Source: an uncultured Lachnospiraceae bacterium (lineage in GTDB: Bacteria; Bacillota; Clostridia; Lachnospirales; Lachnospiraceae). From it: a stretch of DNA of 34,523 nucleotides. Positions 1-7,486 of this stretch are shown piece by piece. The notes under the pieces are model-generated. The model saw nothing but the letters and a program-made list of their open reading frames with translations. It was not told the origin of the DNA and did no database searches. Within the stretch, counting starts at the first letter, position 1; every line of letters starts with the position of its first letter. The stretch is from positions 1-34,523 of the forward strand of contig CALCMD010000066.1 of the NCBI GenBank assembly GCA_937965795.1, in the 5' to 3' direction. Both the position numbers and the translations under genes were made by a program.

Positions 1-66
1 GCTTATCGGACAGATTCTACAGGTACAAAGATATATGGGGCGTATAGTAAGGTACAAAGGATTTGA
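1..66 (+). CDS. C-terminal end of a surface-type protein (partial at window edge)
   Basis: Frame 1 is open from the first base and stops at TGA 64-66, giving 21 residues that end YGAYSKVQRI. The same ending, with about the same spacing (DSTG, K, YG, YSKVQR), closes the remnant at 446-814, so this is the last strand of the same Fn3-like domain in a neighbouring paralogue. Nothing can be said about the rest of the protein, which lies outside the window. The resemblance is visible at the DNA level as well, which suggests a tandem duplication of the gene's 3' end. Confidence 0.6.
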   Translation, partial: AYRTDSTGTKIYGAYSKVQRI

Positions 67-133
67 CGGGTTTCTATAAGAAAATTATAAAATTTAATTT
101 TCGACGATTTCTGTCGAGCAGAAAGAGACTTTT

Positions 134-180
134 AGAAAGCGTCGCTGTATGGATTTAAAATTCATATAGCGGTGCTTTCT
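134..180 (+). terminator. Strong hairpin, possible terminator of the partial upstream gene
   Basis: AGAAAGC-gt-CGCT-g-TATG pairs with CATA-t-AGCG-gt-GCTTTCT around a short AT-rich loop, a long stem with two internal mismatches. It lies about 70 bases after the stop codon of the partial gene. Only a weak T-rich stretch (gatttt) follows, so it is a plausible but not ideal intrinsic terminator. It could also be a stand-alone structural element. Confidence 0.5.
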
Positions 181-445
181 GATTTTAACAGAACTATAGA
201 ATATAAATAAGTTATATACTTGAGATAAAAAATATGATAAAATAGTTATAGTGAATAAGAAAAACGAAAATCCTACATTACATATGAAAGAAGTTCTTTT
301 TATGGCAAAGATAAGTGAATGGAAATCTCCTAAAAAGAAAGGGGAGGCCAGACCTATTGCCACACTCATTCTAACAGCTTAAGCAACAAGATGGGTAATT
401 CCTTACTGGCTGTAAGGGGTATTAACCATAAGTATATTGTAGTAG
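181..445. other. AT-rich stretch with no supportable gene
   Basis: With the flanking hairpin this leaves about 380 bases (67-445) without a recognisable gene. A plus-strand reading frame of 43 codons (GTG 251 to TAA 380-382, with internal ATGs at 286 and 303) encodes a lysine-rich peptide without recognised homology, without a good ribosome-binding site and without a convincing promoter. The opposite-strand frame over the same interval is a hydrophobic, low-complexity translation of AT-rich DNA and includes the hairpin at 134-180. The interval looks like decayed intergenic DNA between two related surface-protein remnants. Confidence 0.5.
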
Positions 446-814
446 AAAAAGGGTGGGGATAAGATCACTTCTGCTTCCCGTGTGGAAGAGATACGGGCGC
501 ATACACTTTACGCCCATTGGACGAAAATCAGGGTGAAAGAGACTGATTTGACAGGAATCAAAACCATTTCAGGAAAAATAAAAGTGAAGTGGAAAAAGGT
601 AAGCGGGGCGGATGGCTATGAGCTTGTATGGGCGGATAATAAGAAGTTTAGGAATGCGGAGAAAAAATCAATTCCCAAAACGGGATGTATCATAAAGAAA
701 GTACATACGGGGAAGAAATGTTATGTCAAAGTACGGGCTTATACACTGGATTCCACAGGAAAGAAAGTGTATGGCAGGTACAGTAAAGTACAGAGAATGA
801 CAATACCCGGATAG
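446..814 (+). pseudogene. 5'-truncated surface protein remnant: end of InlB-type repeat plus Fn3-like domain
   Basis: The frame is open from just after TAG 443-445 to TAG 812-814. It begins with GGDKITSASR and HTLYAHWTK, the typical end of a Listeria/Bacteroides (InlB B-type) repeat, followed by a domain with the pattern KVKWKKVSGADGYELVWA and CYVKVRAYTLDSTGKK, an Fn3-like beta-sandwich of the kind found in large Firmicutes surface proteins. No signal peptide, no full repeat and no complete N-terminus are present. The only start codon before the conserved part is GTG 482, which has no Shine-Dalgarno sequence and falls inside the repeat. An upstream GGG TGG (Gly-Trp) in another frame at about 451-456 hints that the repeat was shortened by a deletion. 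I therefore call it a remnant rather than a functional gene. A short secreted protein expressed from GTG 482 is the less likely alternative. Confidence 0.6.
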
Positions 815-856
815 TAAAAAACGCAATTTTGCCGAATCTGTATATCGGGATAGTAC

Positions 857-885
857 TTGAAAAAAAGACAATAGTATACTATAAT
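857..885 (+). promoter_or_regulatory. Sigma-A type promoter for the folate operon
   Basis: TTGAAA (857-862) and a perfect TATAAT (880-885) are separated by exactly 17 bases. Transcription would begin near 892, leaving a leader of about 20 bases before the folC ribosome-binding site, so no room exists for a riboswitch or attenuator. The operon may therefore be constitutive or controlled by a repressor acting at this site. Confidence 0.75.
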
Positions 886-913
886 AAATTCCTATATGAG
901 ATGGGAGGAGAAC

Positions 914-2212
914 ATGGATTATAGAGAGGCAAGAGTATATTTAGAGAATGCTGCTAAATACGGAAGTGTACTTGGTCTTGACAATATGAGAGAATTACTG
1001 CGTCGACTGGGAAATCCCCAGGACGACCTGAAATTCATTCACATCTCAGGAACAAATGGAAAAGGTTCGGTATTGGCTTATCTGTCTACGGTGCTGAAGG
1101 AATCAGGGTATCGAGTGGGACGTTATATCTCACCGACGCTGTTTTCTTATCGGGAACGGATACAGGTAAATGAGGAATATATTGAAAAGGAAGCGCTTGC
1201 CAGGCTGACGACACGGATTGCCAAAGCGGTGGAGAGGATGCAGGAGGAAGGAAAAACGCATCCCACTGTTTTTGAAATCGAGACGGCGCTTGGATTTCTG
1301 TATTTCCGAGAAAAAGCGTGCGATCTGGTAGTACTGGAAACGGGACTTGGCGGACTTGAAGATGCCACGAACGTGGTAAAGACGACCGTGATGGAGGTCA
1401 TCACCTCTATCAGCATGGATCATATGGGAATTCTGGGAAATACCCTGGCGGAAATCGCAGCAAATAAGGCGGGCATCATAAAGCCGCAGACGGCAGTTGT
1501 TTCAGTGAGACAGCATCCGGAGGCGATGGAGGTGATAGAGACGGTATGCCGCCGGGAAGAATGTCGTCTTTTTGTGGCGGATACCGGACAGGCTTCGGCT
1601 ATCCGGTATGGATGGGAAACCCAGAGCTTTCATTATAAAGAGTATGAAAATCTGAAAATCTTCCTCGGCGGAGCGTATCAGATCGAGAATGCAGCGCTTG
1701 CCGTGGAAGCGGTGAGAACACTGAATAAGCTTGGATATTCGATTATGGAAGAGCAGCTTCGAAGAGGACTTGAGAAAACCAGATGGCGGGGACGTTTTAC
1801 CGTGCTTTCCAAAGAGCCTGTCTTTATCATAGATGGCGCGCATAATCGGGATGCGGCAAAAACTCTCAGAAAATCTTTGGAATTGTATTTTACAAACAGA
1901 AGATTATTTTATATAATGGGAGTATTCAAGGACAAAGAATACCAGGAGATTGTAAAGATCACAGTGCCGTTGTCAGAACACGTCATTACGATTGAAACAC
2001 CAGGGAATGACAGGGCGCTGCCGGCAGAGGAGCTTTTGAAAGAAGTAAAGAAATACCAGCCCTCTTCGGAAAAAGCGGAAAGCATTGCAGAAGCGGTAAA
2101 AAAGAGCCTGAAAATGGCAGATAAGGAAGATGTCATCCTTGCGTTTGGCTCCCTGTCTTTTCTCGGGGAGGTTACAAAGGCACTGGATACTGTAAGGAGT
2201 ACAGATATATGA
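914..2212 (+). CDS. folC: Bifunctional folylpolyglutamate synthase/dihydrofolate synthase
   Basis: FolC adds L-glutamate to dihydropteroate (making dihydrofolate) and to reduced folates (making polyglutamates), using ATP in the cytoplasm. The 432-residue protein has the family P-loop GTNGKGS at residues 46-52, the ETGLGGLEDATNVV segment, the SMDHMGILG motif, and a C-terminal Mur-ligase-like domain with IDGAHN. The length is normal for the family. I choose ATG 914 because GGGAGGAG sits at 903-910; an in-frame ATG at 896 would overlap this ribosome-binding site. It is the first gene of the folate operon and its stop overlaps the folE start (ATGA), implying translational coupling. In folate operons folC is often last; leading the operon is a common Clostridia arrangement. 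Confidence 0.93.
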   Translation: MDYREARVYLENAAKYGSVLGLDNMRELLRRLGNPQDDLKFIHISGTNGKGSVLAYLSTVLKESGYRVGRYISPTLFSYRERIQVNEEYIEKEALARLTTRIAKAVERMQEEGKTHPTVFEIETALGFLYFREKACDLVVLETGLGGLEDATNVVKTTVMEVITSISMDHMGILGNTLAEIAANKAGIIKPQTAVVSVRQHPEAMEVIETVCRREECRLFVADTGQASAIRYGWETQSFHYKEYENLKIFLGGAYQIENAALAVEAVRTLNKLGYSIMEEQLRRGLEKTRWRGRFTVLSKEPVFIIDGAHNRDAAKTLRKSLELYFTNRRLFYIMGVFKDKEYQEIVKITVPLSEHVITIETPGNDRALPAEELLKEVKKYQPSSEKAESIAEAVKKSLKMADKEDVILAFGSLSFLGEVTKALDTVRSTDI

Positions 2213-2763
2213 TGGATCAGGAAAAGATAAAAGAAGGCGTCAGGCTGATTCTCGAAGGAATCGGAGAAGATATAAACAGAGAAGGGCTGATCGAGACGCC
2301 AGATCGGATCGCCCGGATGTACACGGAATTGATGCGGGGAATGACAGAAGATGCCAGGACGCATCTGAGCAAGCGTTTCCATGTGGATAAAAATGATATC
2401 GTTCTGGAGAAGGACATTACCTTTTATTCTATGTGTGAACATCATATGCTGCCTTTCTACGGAAAAGCACATGTCGCTTATATCCCAAACGGAACCGTGG
2501 CGGGGCTTAGTAAGATTGCCCGGACAGTGGAGGTATTCGCCAGAAGATTACAGCTTCAGGAACAGCTTACGGCACAGGTAGCGGATGCTTTTATGGAGTA
2601 TCTGGAGCCGCAGGGCGTGATGGTTATGGTAGAAGCAGAGCATATGTGTATGACGATGCGGGGGATTAAAAAGCCCGGATCGAAAACGGTGACGCTGGCT
2701 GCCAGAGGTGTTTTTGAAGGAAATACAGAATTACAGAATACATTCTATCAGATGGTAAGGTAA
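2209..2763 (+). CDS. folE: GTP cyclohydrolase I
   Basis: FolE converts GTP to 7,8-dihydroneopterin triphosphate, the first step of pterin synthesis. The 184-residue protein shows the zinc site: C76 and H79 in CEHHM, and C147 in EHMCMTMRG. The substrate-loop motif GLSKIARTVEVFARRLQ is also intact. Length matches bacterial type IA enzymes. ATG 2209 overlaps the folC stop by four bases; AAGGAG lies at 2193-2198. ATG 2212 is an equally possible start one codon later. The downstream HD protein and folP complete the local pathway. Confidence 0.95.
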   Translation: MMDQEKIKEGVRLILEGIGEDINREGLIETPDRIARMYTELMRGMTEDARTHLSKRFHVDKNDIVLEKDITFYSMCEHHMLPFYGKAHVAYIPNGTVAGLSKIARTVEVFARRLQLQEQLTAQVADAFMEYLEPQGVMVMVEAEHMCMTMRGIKKPGSKTVTLAARGVFEGNTELQNTFYQMVR

Positions 2764-2769
2764 CAGAAG

Positions 2770-3252
2770 ATGGAAAGAGTAAACAGGATATTGCAACATC
2801 ATACATACAAAGCATGTCTCCGGCAGATTTATGAGCTGGAGGCAGGGCGTGATTTTTGCGGCCATGACATGACACATCTTCTGGATGTGGCACGACTGGC
2901 CTATATTTTTAATTTAGAAGAGAATCTTCAGATAGAGAAAGAGCGGATCTATGCGGCCGCTCTTCTTCACGATATTGGACGGCATATTCAGTACCTGGAG
3001 GGAACGCCGCATCAGGAAGCGGGGGTTCCGATTGCGGAGCAGATTTTAAAGGACTGCGGCTTTTCGAAAGAGGAGCGGGAAGAGATTCTGGAAGCGATTT
3101 CCAGACACCGGGACATTTCGGTGAAAAAGGAACCTACACTGGCAGGCATTCTTTACCGGGGAGATAAAGCATCGAGAGGTTGTTTTGGCTGTCGGGCGGA
3201 GAAAGCATGCCGCTGGAGCGATGAGAAGAAAAATTTATTTTTGAAATATTGA
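2770..3252 (+). CDS. HD-domain phosphohydrolase in the folate operon
   Basis: The 160-residue cytoplasmic protein has the HD metal-site layout: H36 in the helix THLLDVARLA, H67-D68 in ALLHDIGRH, and D132 in YRGDK. HD proteins hydrolyse phosphate esters, nucleotides or cyclic nucleotides. After D132 comes an unusual tail with C138, C141 and C147 (CFGC then a C-R-W) and a final DEKKN, which looks like a small metal-binding or redox site. The gene begins 6 bases after folE, has a weak ribosome-binding site, and precedes folP. The window has no Nudix FolQ for dihydroneopterin triphosphate, so this gene is a candidate for that dephosphorylation step; this is inference from position and chemistry, not homology to a proven enzyme. 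A general nucleotide phosphohydrolase is the alternative. Confidence 0.8.
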   Translation: MERVNRILQHHTYKACLRQIYELEAGRDFCGHDMTHLLDVARLAYIFNLEENLQIEKERIYAAALLHDIGRHIQYLEGTPHQEAGVPIAEQILKDCGFSKEEREEILEAISRHRDISVKKEPTLAGILYRGDKASRGCFGCRAEKACRWSDEKKNLFLKY

Positions 3253-3272
3253 AAGTTTGGAGGAATAAGACG

Positions 3273-4094
3273 ATGAGAATTGGAAATAGAGAGTTTGCAT
3301 TTGGACGAAAAACATATATTATGGGGATTCTGAACGTGACGCCGGATTCTTTTTCCGATGGTGGCAGATGGAATGACATGGAACGGGCGAAAAAGCATGT
3401 GGAAGAGATGATCGGGGAAGGAGCGGACATCATTGATATTGGCGGTGAATCTACCAGACCGGGATATACGATTCTTCCGGATCAGGAGGAAATCGCCCGT
3501 GTGGTTCCGTATATTGAGATGGTAAAGAAAAATTTTGATATTCCGGTCTCTGTGGATACCTACAAAAGCGGTGTGGCGAAGGAGGCGTTGAAAGCAGGAG
3601 CGGACCTGGTCAATGACATCTGGGGGCTGAAATGGGATAAAGCCCTGGCAGACGTGATTGCCAAAAGCGGTGCGGCCTGCTGTCTGATGCACAACAGAAA
3701 AGAGCCGGATTATAAAGAATTTCTGCCGGATATGCTGGATGATCTGTGGGAAACCTTGCACATTGCCAGAAGCGCGGGTATCGCAGAGGATAAAATCATT
3801 CTGGACCCCGGCGTAGGATTTGGAAAAACTTATGAAAATAATCTGGAAGCGATCAACCATCTGGAGGAATTGCAGAAGCTGGGTTATCCCGTTTTGCTGG
3901 GAACATCCAGAAAATCCGTGATTGGCCTGACACTTGACCTGCCGGCGTCGGAACGGGTGGAGGGCACGCTGGTGACCACGGTATTCGGTGTGCTGAAAGG
4001 AGCCGCTTTCGTGCGCGTTCATGATGTTAAAGAAAATTACAGGGCGATCCGGATGACGGAAGCGCTGCTCTACGGAGCGGAAAAGGGAAAGTAA
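3273..4094 (+). CDS. folP: Dihydropteroate synthase
   Basis: FolP condenses 6-hydroxymethyl-dihydropterin diphosphate with p-aminobenzoate to dihydropteroate; it is the sulfonamide target. The 273 residues form a TIM barrel carrying the signatures GILNVTPDSFSDGG (residues 18-31), DIIDIGGESTRPG, VSVDTYKS, LDPGVGFGK and LLGTSRKSVIG. ATG 3273 is chosen because GGAGG lies just upstream (about 3259-3263); an in-frame TTG at 3249 would include this site in the coding sequence. It follows the HD gene with about 20 bases and is followed by the folB-folK fusion after 12 bases. Confidence 0.95.
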   Translation: MRIGNREFAFGRKTYIMGILNVTPDSFSDGGRWNDMERAKKHVEEMIGEGADIIDIGGESTRPGYTILPDQEEIARVVPYIEMVKKNFDIPVSVDTYKSGVAKEALKAGADLVNDIWGLKWDKALADVIAKSGAACCLMHNRKEPDYKEFLPDMLDDLWETLHIARSAGIAEDKIILDPGVGFGKTYENNLEAINHLEELQKLGYPVLLGTSRKSVIGLTLDLPASERVEGTLVTTVFGVLKGAAFVRVHDVKENYRAIRMTEALLYGAEKGK

Positions 4095-4106
4095 GAGGAA
4101 CGAGTT

Positions 4107-4922
4107 TTGGATAAAATAAAGATTAAAGACTTGGAATTGTACTGCCGGCATGGGGTTTATCCGGAGGAAAATGCGCTGGGACAGAAATTTCTGTTTTCCG
4201 CCGTCCTGCATGTCAGCACAAGAGAAGCGGGAAAAACGGATGATTTGGGGCAGTCCGTGAACTACGGGGAAATCTGTCATTTTATAAAGGATTTTATGGA
4301 GGCGCATACCTATAAACTTCTGGAGGCGGTTCTGGAAAATCTGGCGGAAGCGATCTTACTGCGCTGGACGCAGATTGACAGGATTACGCTGGAGGTGAAA
4401 AAGCCCTGGGCTCCGGTGGGACTTCCGATGGATACGGTAGCCGTGGAGATTACGAGAGGATGGCATTCGGTATATGTGGCGCTTGGCTCGAATATGGGAG
4501 AGAAAGAAACATATCTTCGGAATGCGGTTTTGGCGCTGGATGAAAAAGAGGATTGCCGGGTGCTCAAAGTATCCGATTTTATTACGACAGCCCCTTACGG
4601 CGTGACAGAACAGGAAGAATTTCTAAACGGCGTGCTGTTTATGAAAACGCTTCTTACGCCAGAGGAGCTGCTTGTCCGGCTCCATGAAATTGAGGCGGCG
4701 GCCGACAGGGTGCGGCTGCTAAGGTGGGGCCCCCGTACACTGGATCTGGACATCCTTTTCTATGATGATCTCATAATAGATACGGAGGAGCTGCACATTC
4801 CGCATATTGATATGCAGAACCGTGATTTTGTACTGGAGCCTTTGGCACAGATCGCGCCTCATCTGCGGCATCCGGTTTTTCATAAGACGATAGAACAGCT
4901 AAAAGGAGAATTGCATGGTTAA
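4107..4922 (+). CDS. folB-folK: Fusion of dihydroneopterin aldolase and HPPK
   Basis: One 271-residue protein carries two consecutive folate enzymes. Residues 1 to about 118 are FolB (dihydroneopterin to 6-hydroxymethyl-dihydropterin and glycolaldehyde), with the GVYPEENALGQ segment (catalytic-type Glu at about 21) and the K-P-W-A-P segment (Lys about 99). Residues from about 121 are FolK, which transfers diphosphate from ATP, with VALGSNMG, TAPYGV, EEFLNGV and RWGPRTLDLDIL. The start is TTG 4107 with AGAGGA at 4095-4100; no better in-frame ATG exists before the conserved start. FolB-FolK fusions are known in several Firmicutes. The gene overlaps pheA by 8 bases. Confidence 0.93.
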   Translation: MDKIKIKDLELYCRHGVYPEENALGQKFLFSAVLHVSTREAGKTDDLGQSVNYGEICHFIKDFMEAHTYKLLEAVLENLAEAILLRWTQIDRITLEVKKPWAPVGLPMDTVAVEITRGWHSVYVALGSNMGEKETYLRNAVLALDEKEDCRVLKVSDFITTAPYGVTEQEEFLNGVLFMKTLLTPEELLVRLHEIEAAADRVRLLRWGPRTLDLDILFYDDLIIDTEELHIPHIDMQNRDFVLEPLAQIAPHLRHPVFHKTIEQLKGELHG

Positions 4923-6045
4923 TTTAAAAGAACTGAGAGACGAGATTGACGTCATTGATCAACAGATGGTAGAGCTTTTTGAAAAGCGCATGGACATCTG
5001 CAAACAGGTGGCGGAATATAAGATTCATACGGGGAAAAAAGTCTTTGACAGAACACGGGAAAAGACAAAGATCGACACGGTGAAGAGTCTGGCGCATAAC
5101 GGGTTTAACGCGCATGGAGTAGAAGAACTGTTTTTACAGATCATGGCCATGAGCCGCAAGCTGCAATATCAGCTTCTGGCAGAGAACGGCGTCGTAGGCA
5201 GGCTTCCTTTTATCGCCGTAGATGAGATCGAACGTTCGAAAGTGCGGGTGGTATTTCAGGGTGTGGAAGGCGCCTACAGTCAGGCGGCAATGAAGCAGTA
5301 TTTTGATCAGGATATTACTTCTTTCCATGTGGAGCAGTGGAGAGATGCGATGGAGGCGATTGCGGAAGGCTCCGCTGATTTTGCAGTGCTTCCGATTGAA
5401 AATTCGACGGCAGGCAGCGTCAATGATATGTATGACCTTCTGGTGGAATTTGAGAATTATATCGTGGGGGAACAGATCATCCGCTGTGAGCACAAGCTTT
5501 TGGGGCTTCCGGGAGCTGAGCTGTCCGATATCCGCAGAGTGTACTCCCACCCGCAGGGACTGTCCCAGTGCAAACCGTTTCTGGAGGAGCACAGGGACTG
5601 GAAGCAGATTCCGCTGGAGAATACTGCGGTGGCGGCGAAGCGTGTAGCCGAGGAGGGGGATAAGAGCCAGGCGGCGATTGCCAGCGCCTTTGCGGGAGAG
5701 CAGTTCGGACTGAAGGAACTGGCGGAGAAGATTTATGTGAACGAGGCGAATTCCACCCGGTTCATTATTATCACGAATCAGAGAATTTTCCGAAGTGATG
5801 CGAATAAAATCAGTATTTGTTTTGAATTGCCGCATACCAGCGGAAGCCTTTACAATATGCTTTCCCATATCATTTACAATAATCTGAACATGACGAAAAT
5901 AGAGTCCCGTCCGATTGCCAAACGGAATTGGGAGTACCGCTTCTTTCTTGATTTTGAAGGAAATCTGAACGACGGAGCCGTGAAAAACGCGCTTCGGGGC
6001 ATTCGTGAAGAGGCCATCAATATGAAGATTTTGGGCAATTACTAA
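4915..6045 (+). CDS. pheA: Chorismate mutase / prephenate dehydratase (P-protein)
   Basis: The enzyme converts chorismate to prephenate and then phenylpyruvate for phenylalanine synthesis. The 376 residues have an AroQ-type chorismate mutase helix bundle (about 1-88; LRDEIDVIDQQMVELFEKR), a prephenate dehydratase domain (about 110-290; FQGVEGAYSQAA, ENSTAGSV, and the TRF motif at 281-283) and a C-terminal ACT domain (about 298-370; GSLYNML at 310-316 and ESRP at 330-333) expected to bind phenylalanine for feedback inhibition. AAAAGGAG precedes ATG 4915. It overlaps the end of folB-folK, so it is the last gene of the folate operon; chorismate is the shared precursor of both phenylalanine and p-aminobenzoate. 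Confidence 0.93.
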   Translation: MVNLKELRDEIDVIDQQMVELFEKRMDICKQVAEYKIHTGKKVFDRTREKTKIDTVKSLAHNGFNAHGVEELFLQIMAMSRKLQYQLLAENGVVGRLPFIAVDEIERSKVRVVFQGVEGAYSQAAMKQYFDQDITSFHVEQWRDAMEAIAEGSADFAVLPIENSTAGSVNDMYDLLVEFENYIVGEQIIRCEHKLLGLPGAELSDIRRVYSHPQGLSQCKPFLEEHRDWKQIPLENTAVAAKRVAEEGDKSQAAIASAFAGEQFGLKELAEKIYVNEANSTRFIIITNQRIFRSDANKISICFELPHTSGSLYNMLSHIIYNNLNMTKIESRPIAKRNWEYRFFLDFEGNLNDGAVKNALRGIREEAINMKILGNY

Positions 6046-6070
6046 GAAAAGGCTGAGATTATGAGAATCA

Positions 6071-6094
6071 TGTGACTGCCATATGGCAGTCACA
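6071..6094. promoter_or_regulatory. Perfect 24-bp palindrome between pheA and the AAA+ gene
   Basis: The half-site TGTGACTGCCAT is followed immediately by its exact reverse complement, with no spacer and no mismatch. It starts 26 bases after the pheA stop and ends 20 bases before the preferred start of the next gene. A dyad this perfect fits an operator for a dimeric repressor or an RNA hairpin separating two transcripts. There is no T-run after it, so it is not a standard intrinsic terminator. Confidence 0.6.
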
Positions 6095-6114
6095 GGGAGA
6101 GGATGAGGAGAACA

Positions 6115-7446
6115 ATGGAAAAAACGAAGAGAAAACAGCAGTTCATCGTCTACCGGGAAGTTGGTGAGGACTCACTTCTTGCAAAGATGGAGCAGGTCAT
6201 GCTTTATTATGACGTTGACAGAAGGGAAGACGATTACTTATATTGGAAAACGGGAAGTGCGCAGGGGGACTACTGCGCCTGCATTCACGAACTGATTGAT
6301 CTGGCGGGAAGTCACGGCTTTTACGGCAATCTCTGGCATGATTATCTGACGTATCTTCTGGTAAACAATGAAAATGCGTTCAGTAAGGCATGTGAGATCA
6401 GAGGAGCGGTGGACGGAAGCATCAATGAGCTGGTAAAGTATGATTTCACATTGTTCCGGGAATTGTACAGTTATGATTTTAGCGCTCTGGAGGATGCACT
6501 TGGGCTTTCTTTTTATCAAGTGATCTCCAGTTACCGGAATGTCAACGAGGACAGTAAAATTTTTAACCGCCGTATTCGCGACCGTATCTGTGAGCTGAGC
6601 CGGAAACTGGGAGAAGCGAAGGATGTTCAGGAATTTATGGAGGATATGATCGCCTTTTACAAAGATTTCGGAGTGGGCAAGCTGGGGCTGCACAAAGCGT
6701 TTCGCATCGTTCACAGGGAAGAGGGAGCCGAAATCGTACCGATCACGAATATCACACATGTACATCTGGACGACCTGGTAGGTTATGAGATTGCGAAAAA
6801 GAAGCTGATCGAGAATACAGAGGCGTTTGTTCAGGGCAGAAAAGCGAACAACTGTCTGCTCTTCGGAGATGCGGGAACAGGAAAATCCTCCAGTATCAAA
6901 GGGATTCTGAATCAGTATTATGACCAGGGACTTCGGATGATCGAGGTATATAAGCATCAGTTTAAAGATTTGAATGATGTGATTTCGCAGATAAAAAACA
7001 GAAATTACCGTTTTATTATTTATATGGATGATCTATCTTTTGAGGAATTTGAGATTGAATATAAATATCTGAAAGCAGTCATTGAAGGCGGCCTGGAAAA
7101 AAAGCCGGAAAATATTCTGATTTATGCGACTTCCAACAGACGCCATTTAATCAAAGAGGAGTTTGCCGATAAAGAAGGGCGCAGGGATGCTCTGCATTCT
7201 TCCGATACGGTACAGGAAAAATTATCGCTGGTATCCAGGTTTGGCGTCCAGATCTTTTTCTGTGCTCCGGATAAAAAGGAATATCAGAACATTGTAAAAG
7301 TGCTGGCTGCAAGATACGGTGTTTCCATGCCGGAGGAGGAACTGCTTCTGGAAGCAAATAAATGGGAACTGAGCCACGGAGGGCTTTCCGGACGTTCCGC
7401 ACAGCAGTTTATTGATTATTTAATCGGCAGCTATCTTGAAAAATAG
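6115..7446 (+). CDS. DUF815-family AAA+ ATPase
   Basis: The 443-residue cytoplasmic protein has a helical N-terminal half and a C-terminal AAA+ module: Walker A GDAGTGKSS (about residues 251-259), Walker B FIIYMDDLSFE, sensor-type ATSNRRH, and an arginine-rich tail region (GLSGRSAQQFIDYL). This order, with the phrase NNCLLFGDAGTGKSS and the EEFEIEYKYLK-type helix, is that of DUF815 ATPases, whose function is not established. ATG 6115 follows TGAGGAG (6104-6110) closely; ATG 6103 is in frame four codons earlier and cannot be excluded. It precedes ppx and ppk with short gaps, suggesting a shared transcript and possibly a role in polyphosphate or stress physiology, which is inference only. Confidence 0.8.
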   Translation: MEKTKRKQQFIVYREVGEDSLLAKMEQVMLYYDVDRREDDYLYWKTGSAQGDYCACIHELIDLAGSHGFYGNLWHDYLTYLLVNNENAFSKACEIRGAVDGSINELVKYDFTLFRELYSYDFSALEDALGLSFYQVISSYRNVNEDSKIFNRRIRDRICELSRKLGEAKDVQEFMEDMIAFYKDFGVGKLGLHKAFRIVHREEGAEIVPITNITHVHLDDLVGYEIAKKKLIENTEAFVQGRKANNCLLFGDAGTGKSSSIKGILNQYYDQGLRMIEVYKHQFKDLNDVISQIKNRNYRFIIYMDDLSFEEFEIEYKYLKAVIEGGLEKKPENILIYATSNRRHLIKEEFADKEGRRDALHSSDTVQEKLSLVSRFGVQIFFCAPDKKEYQNIVKVLAARYGVSMPEEELLLEANKWELSHGGLSGRSAQQFIDYLIGSYLEK

Positions 7447-7486
7447 CCGTTATTTGCGGCTTTGAAGTTTGATAAGGAGGGGTTTC

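Noticed and set aside
94..369. 91-codon minus-strand frame with hydrophobic content
   Set aside because: It lies in AT-rich DNA, runs through the hairpin at 134-180, has no ribosome-binding site of note and no recognisable domain; hydrophobicity is expected from TTT/TTA-rich antisense reading.
251..382. Small 43-codon plus-strand gene at the left edge
   Set aside because: No family resemblance, poor start context and no promoter; reported only as content of the intergenic stretch.
3153..4307. 384-codon minus-strand frame opposite the HD gene and folP
   Set aside because: It is antisense to two clear folate genes; composition (His, Arg, Phe, Gln rich) is typical of a mirrored frame and no domain is visible.
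5134..6093. 319-codon minus-strand frame opposite pheA
   Set aside because: Antisense shadow of pheA; the start lies in the palindrome and there is no Shine-Dalgarno sequence or family pattern.
7444..7462. Small hairpin AGCCG/CGGCT with TTT after the DUF815 gene, as a terminator
   Set aside because: Only five base pairs and a three-base T-run; too weak, and the next gene starts within 40 bases with a good ribosome-binding site.
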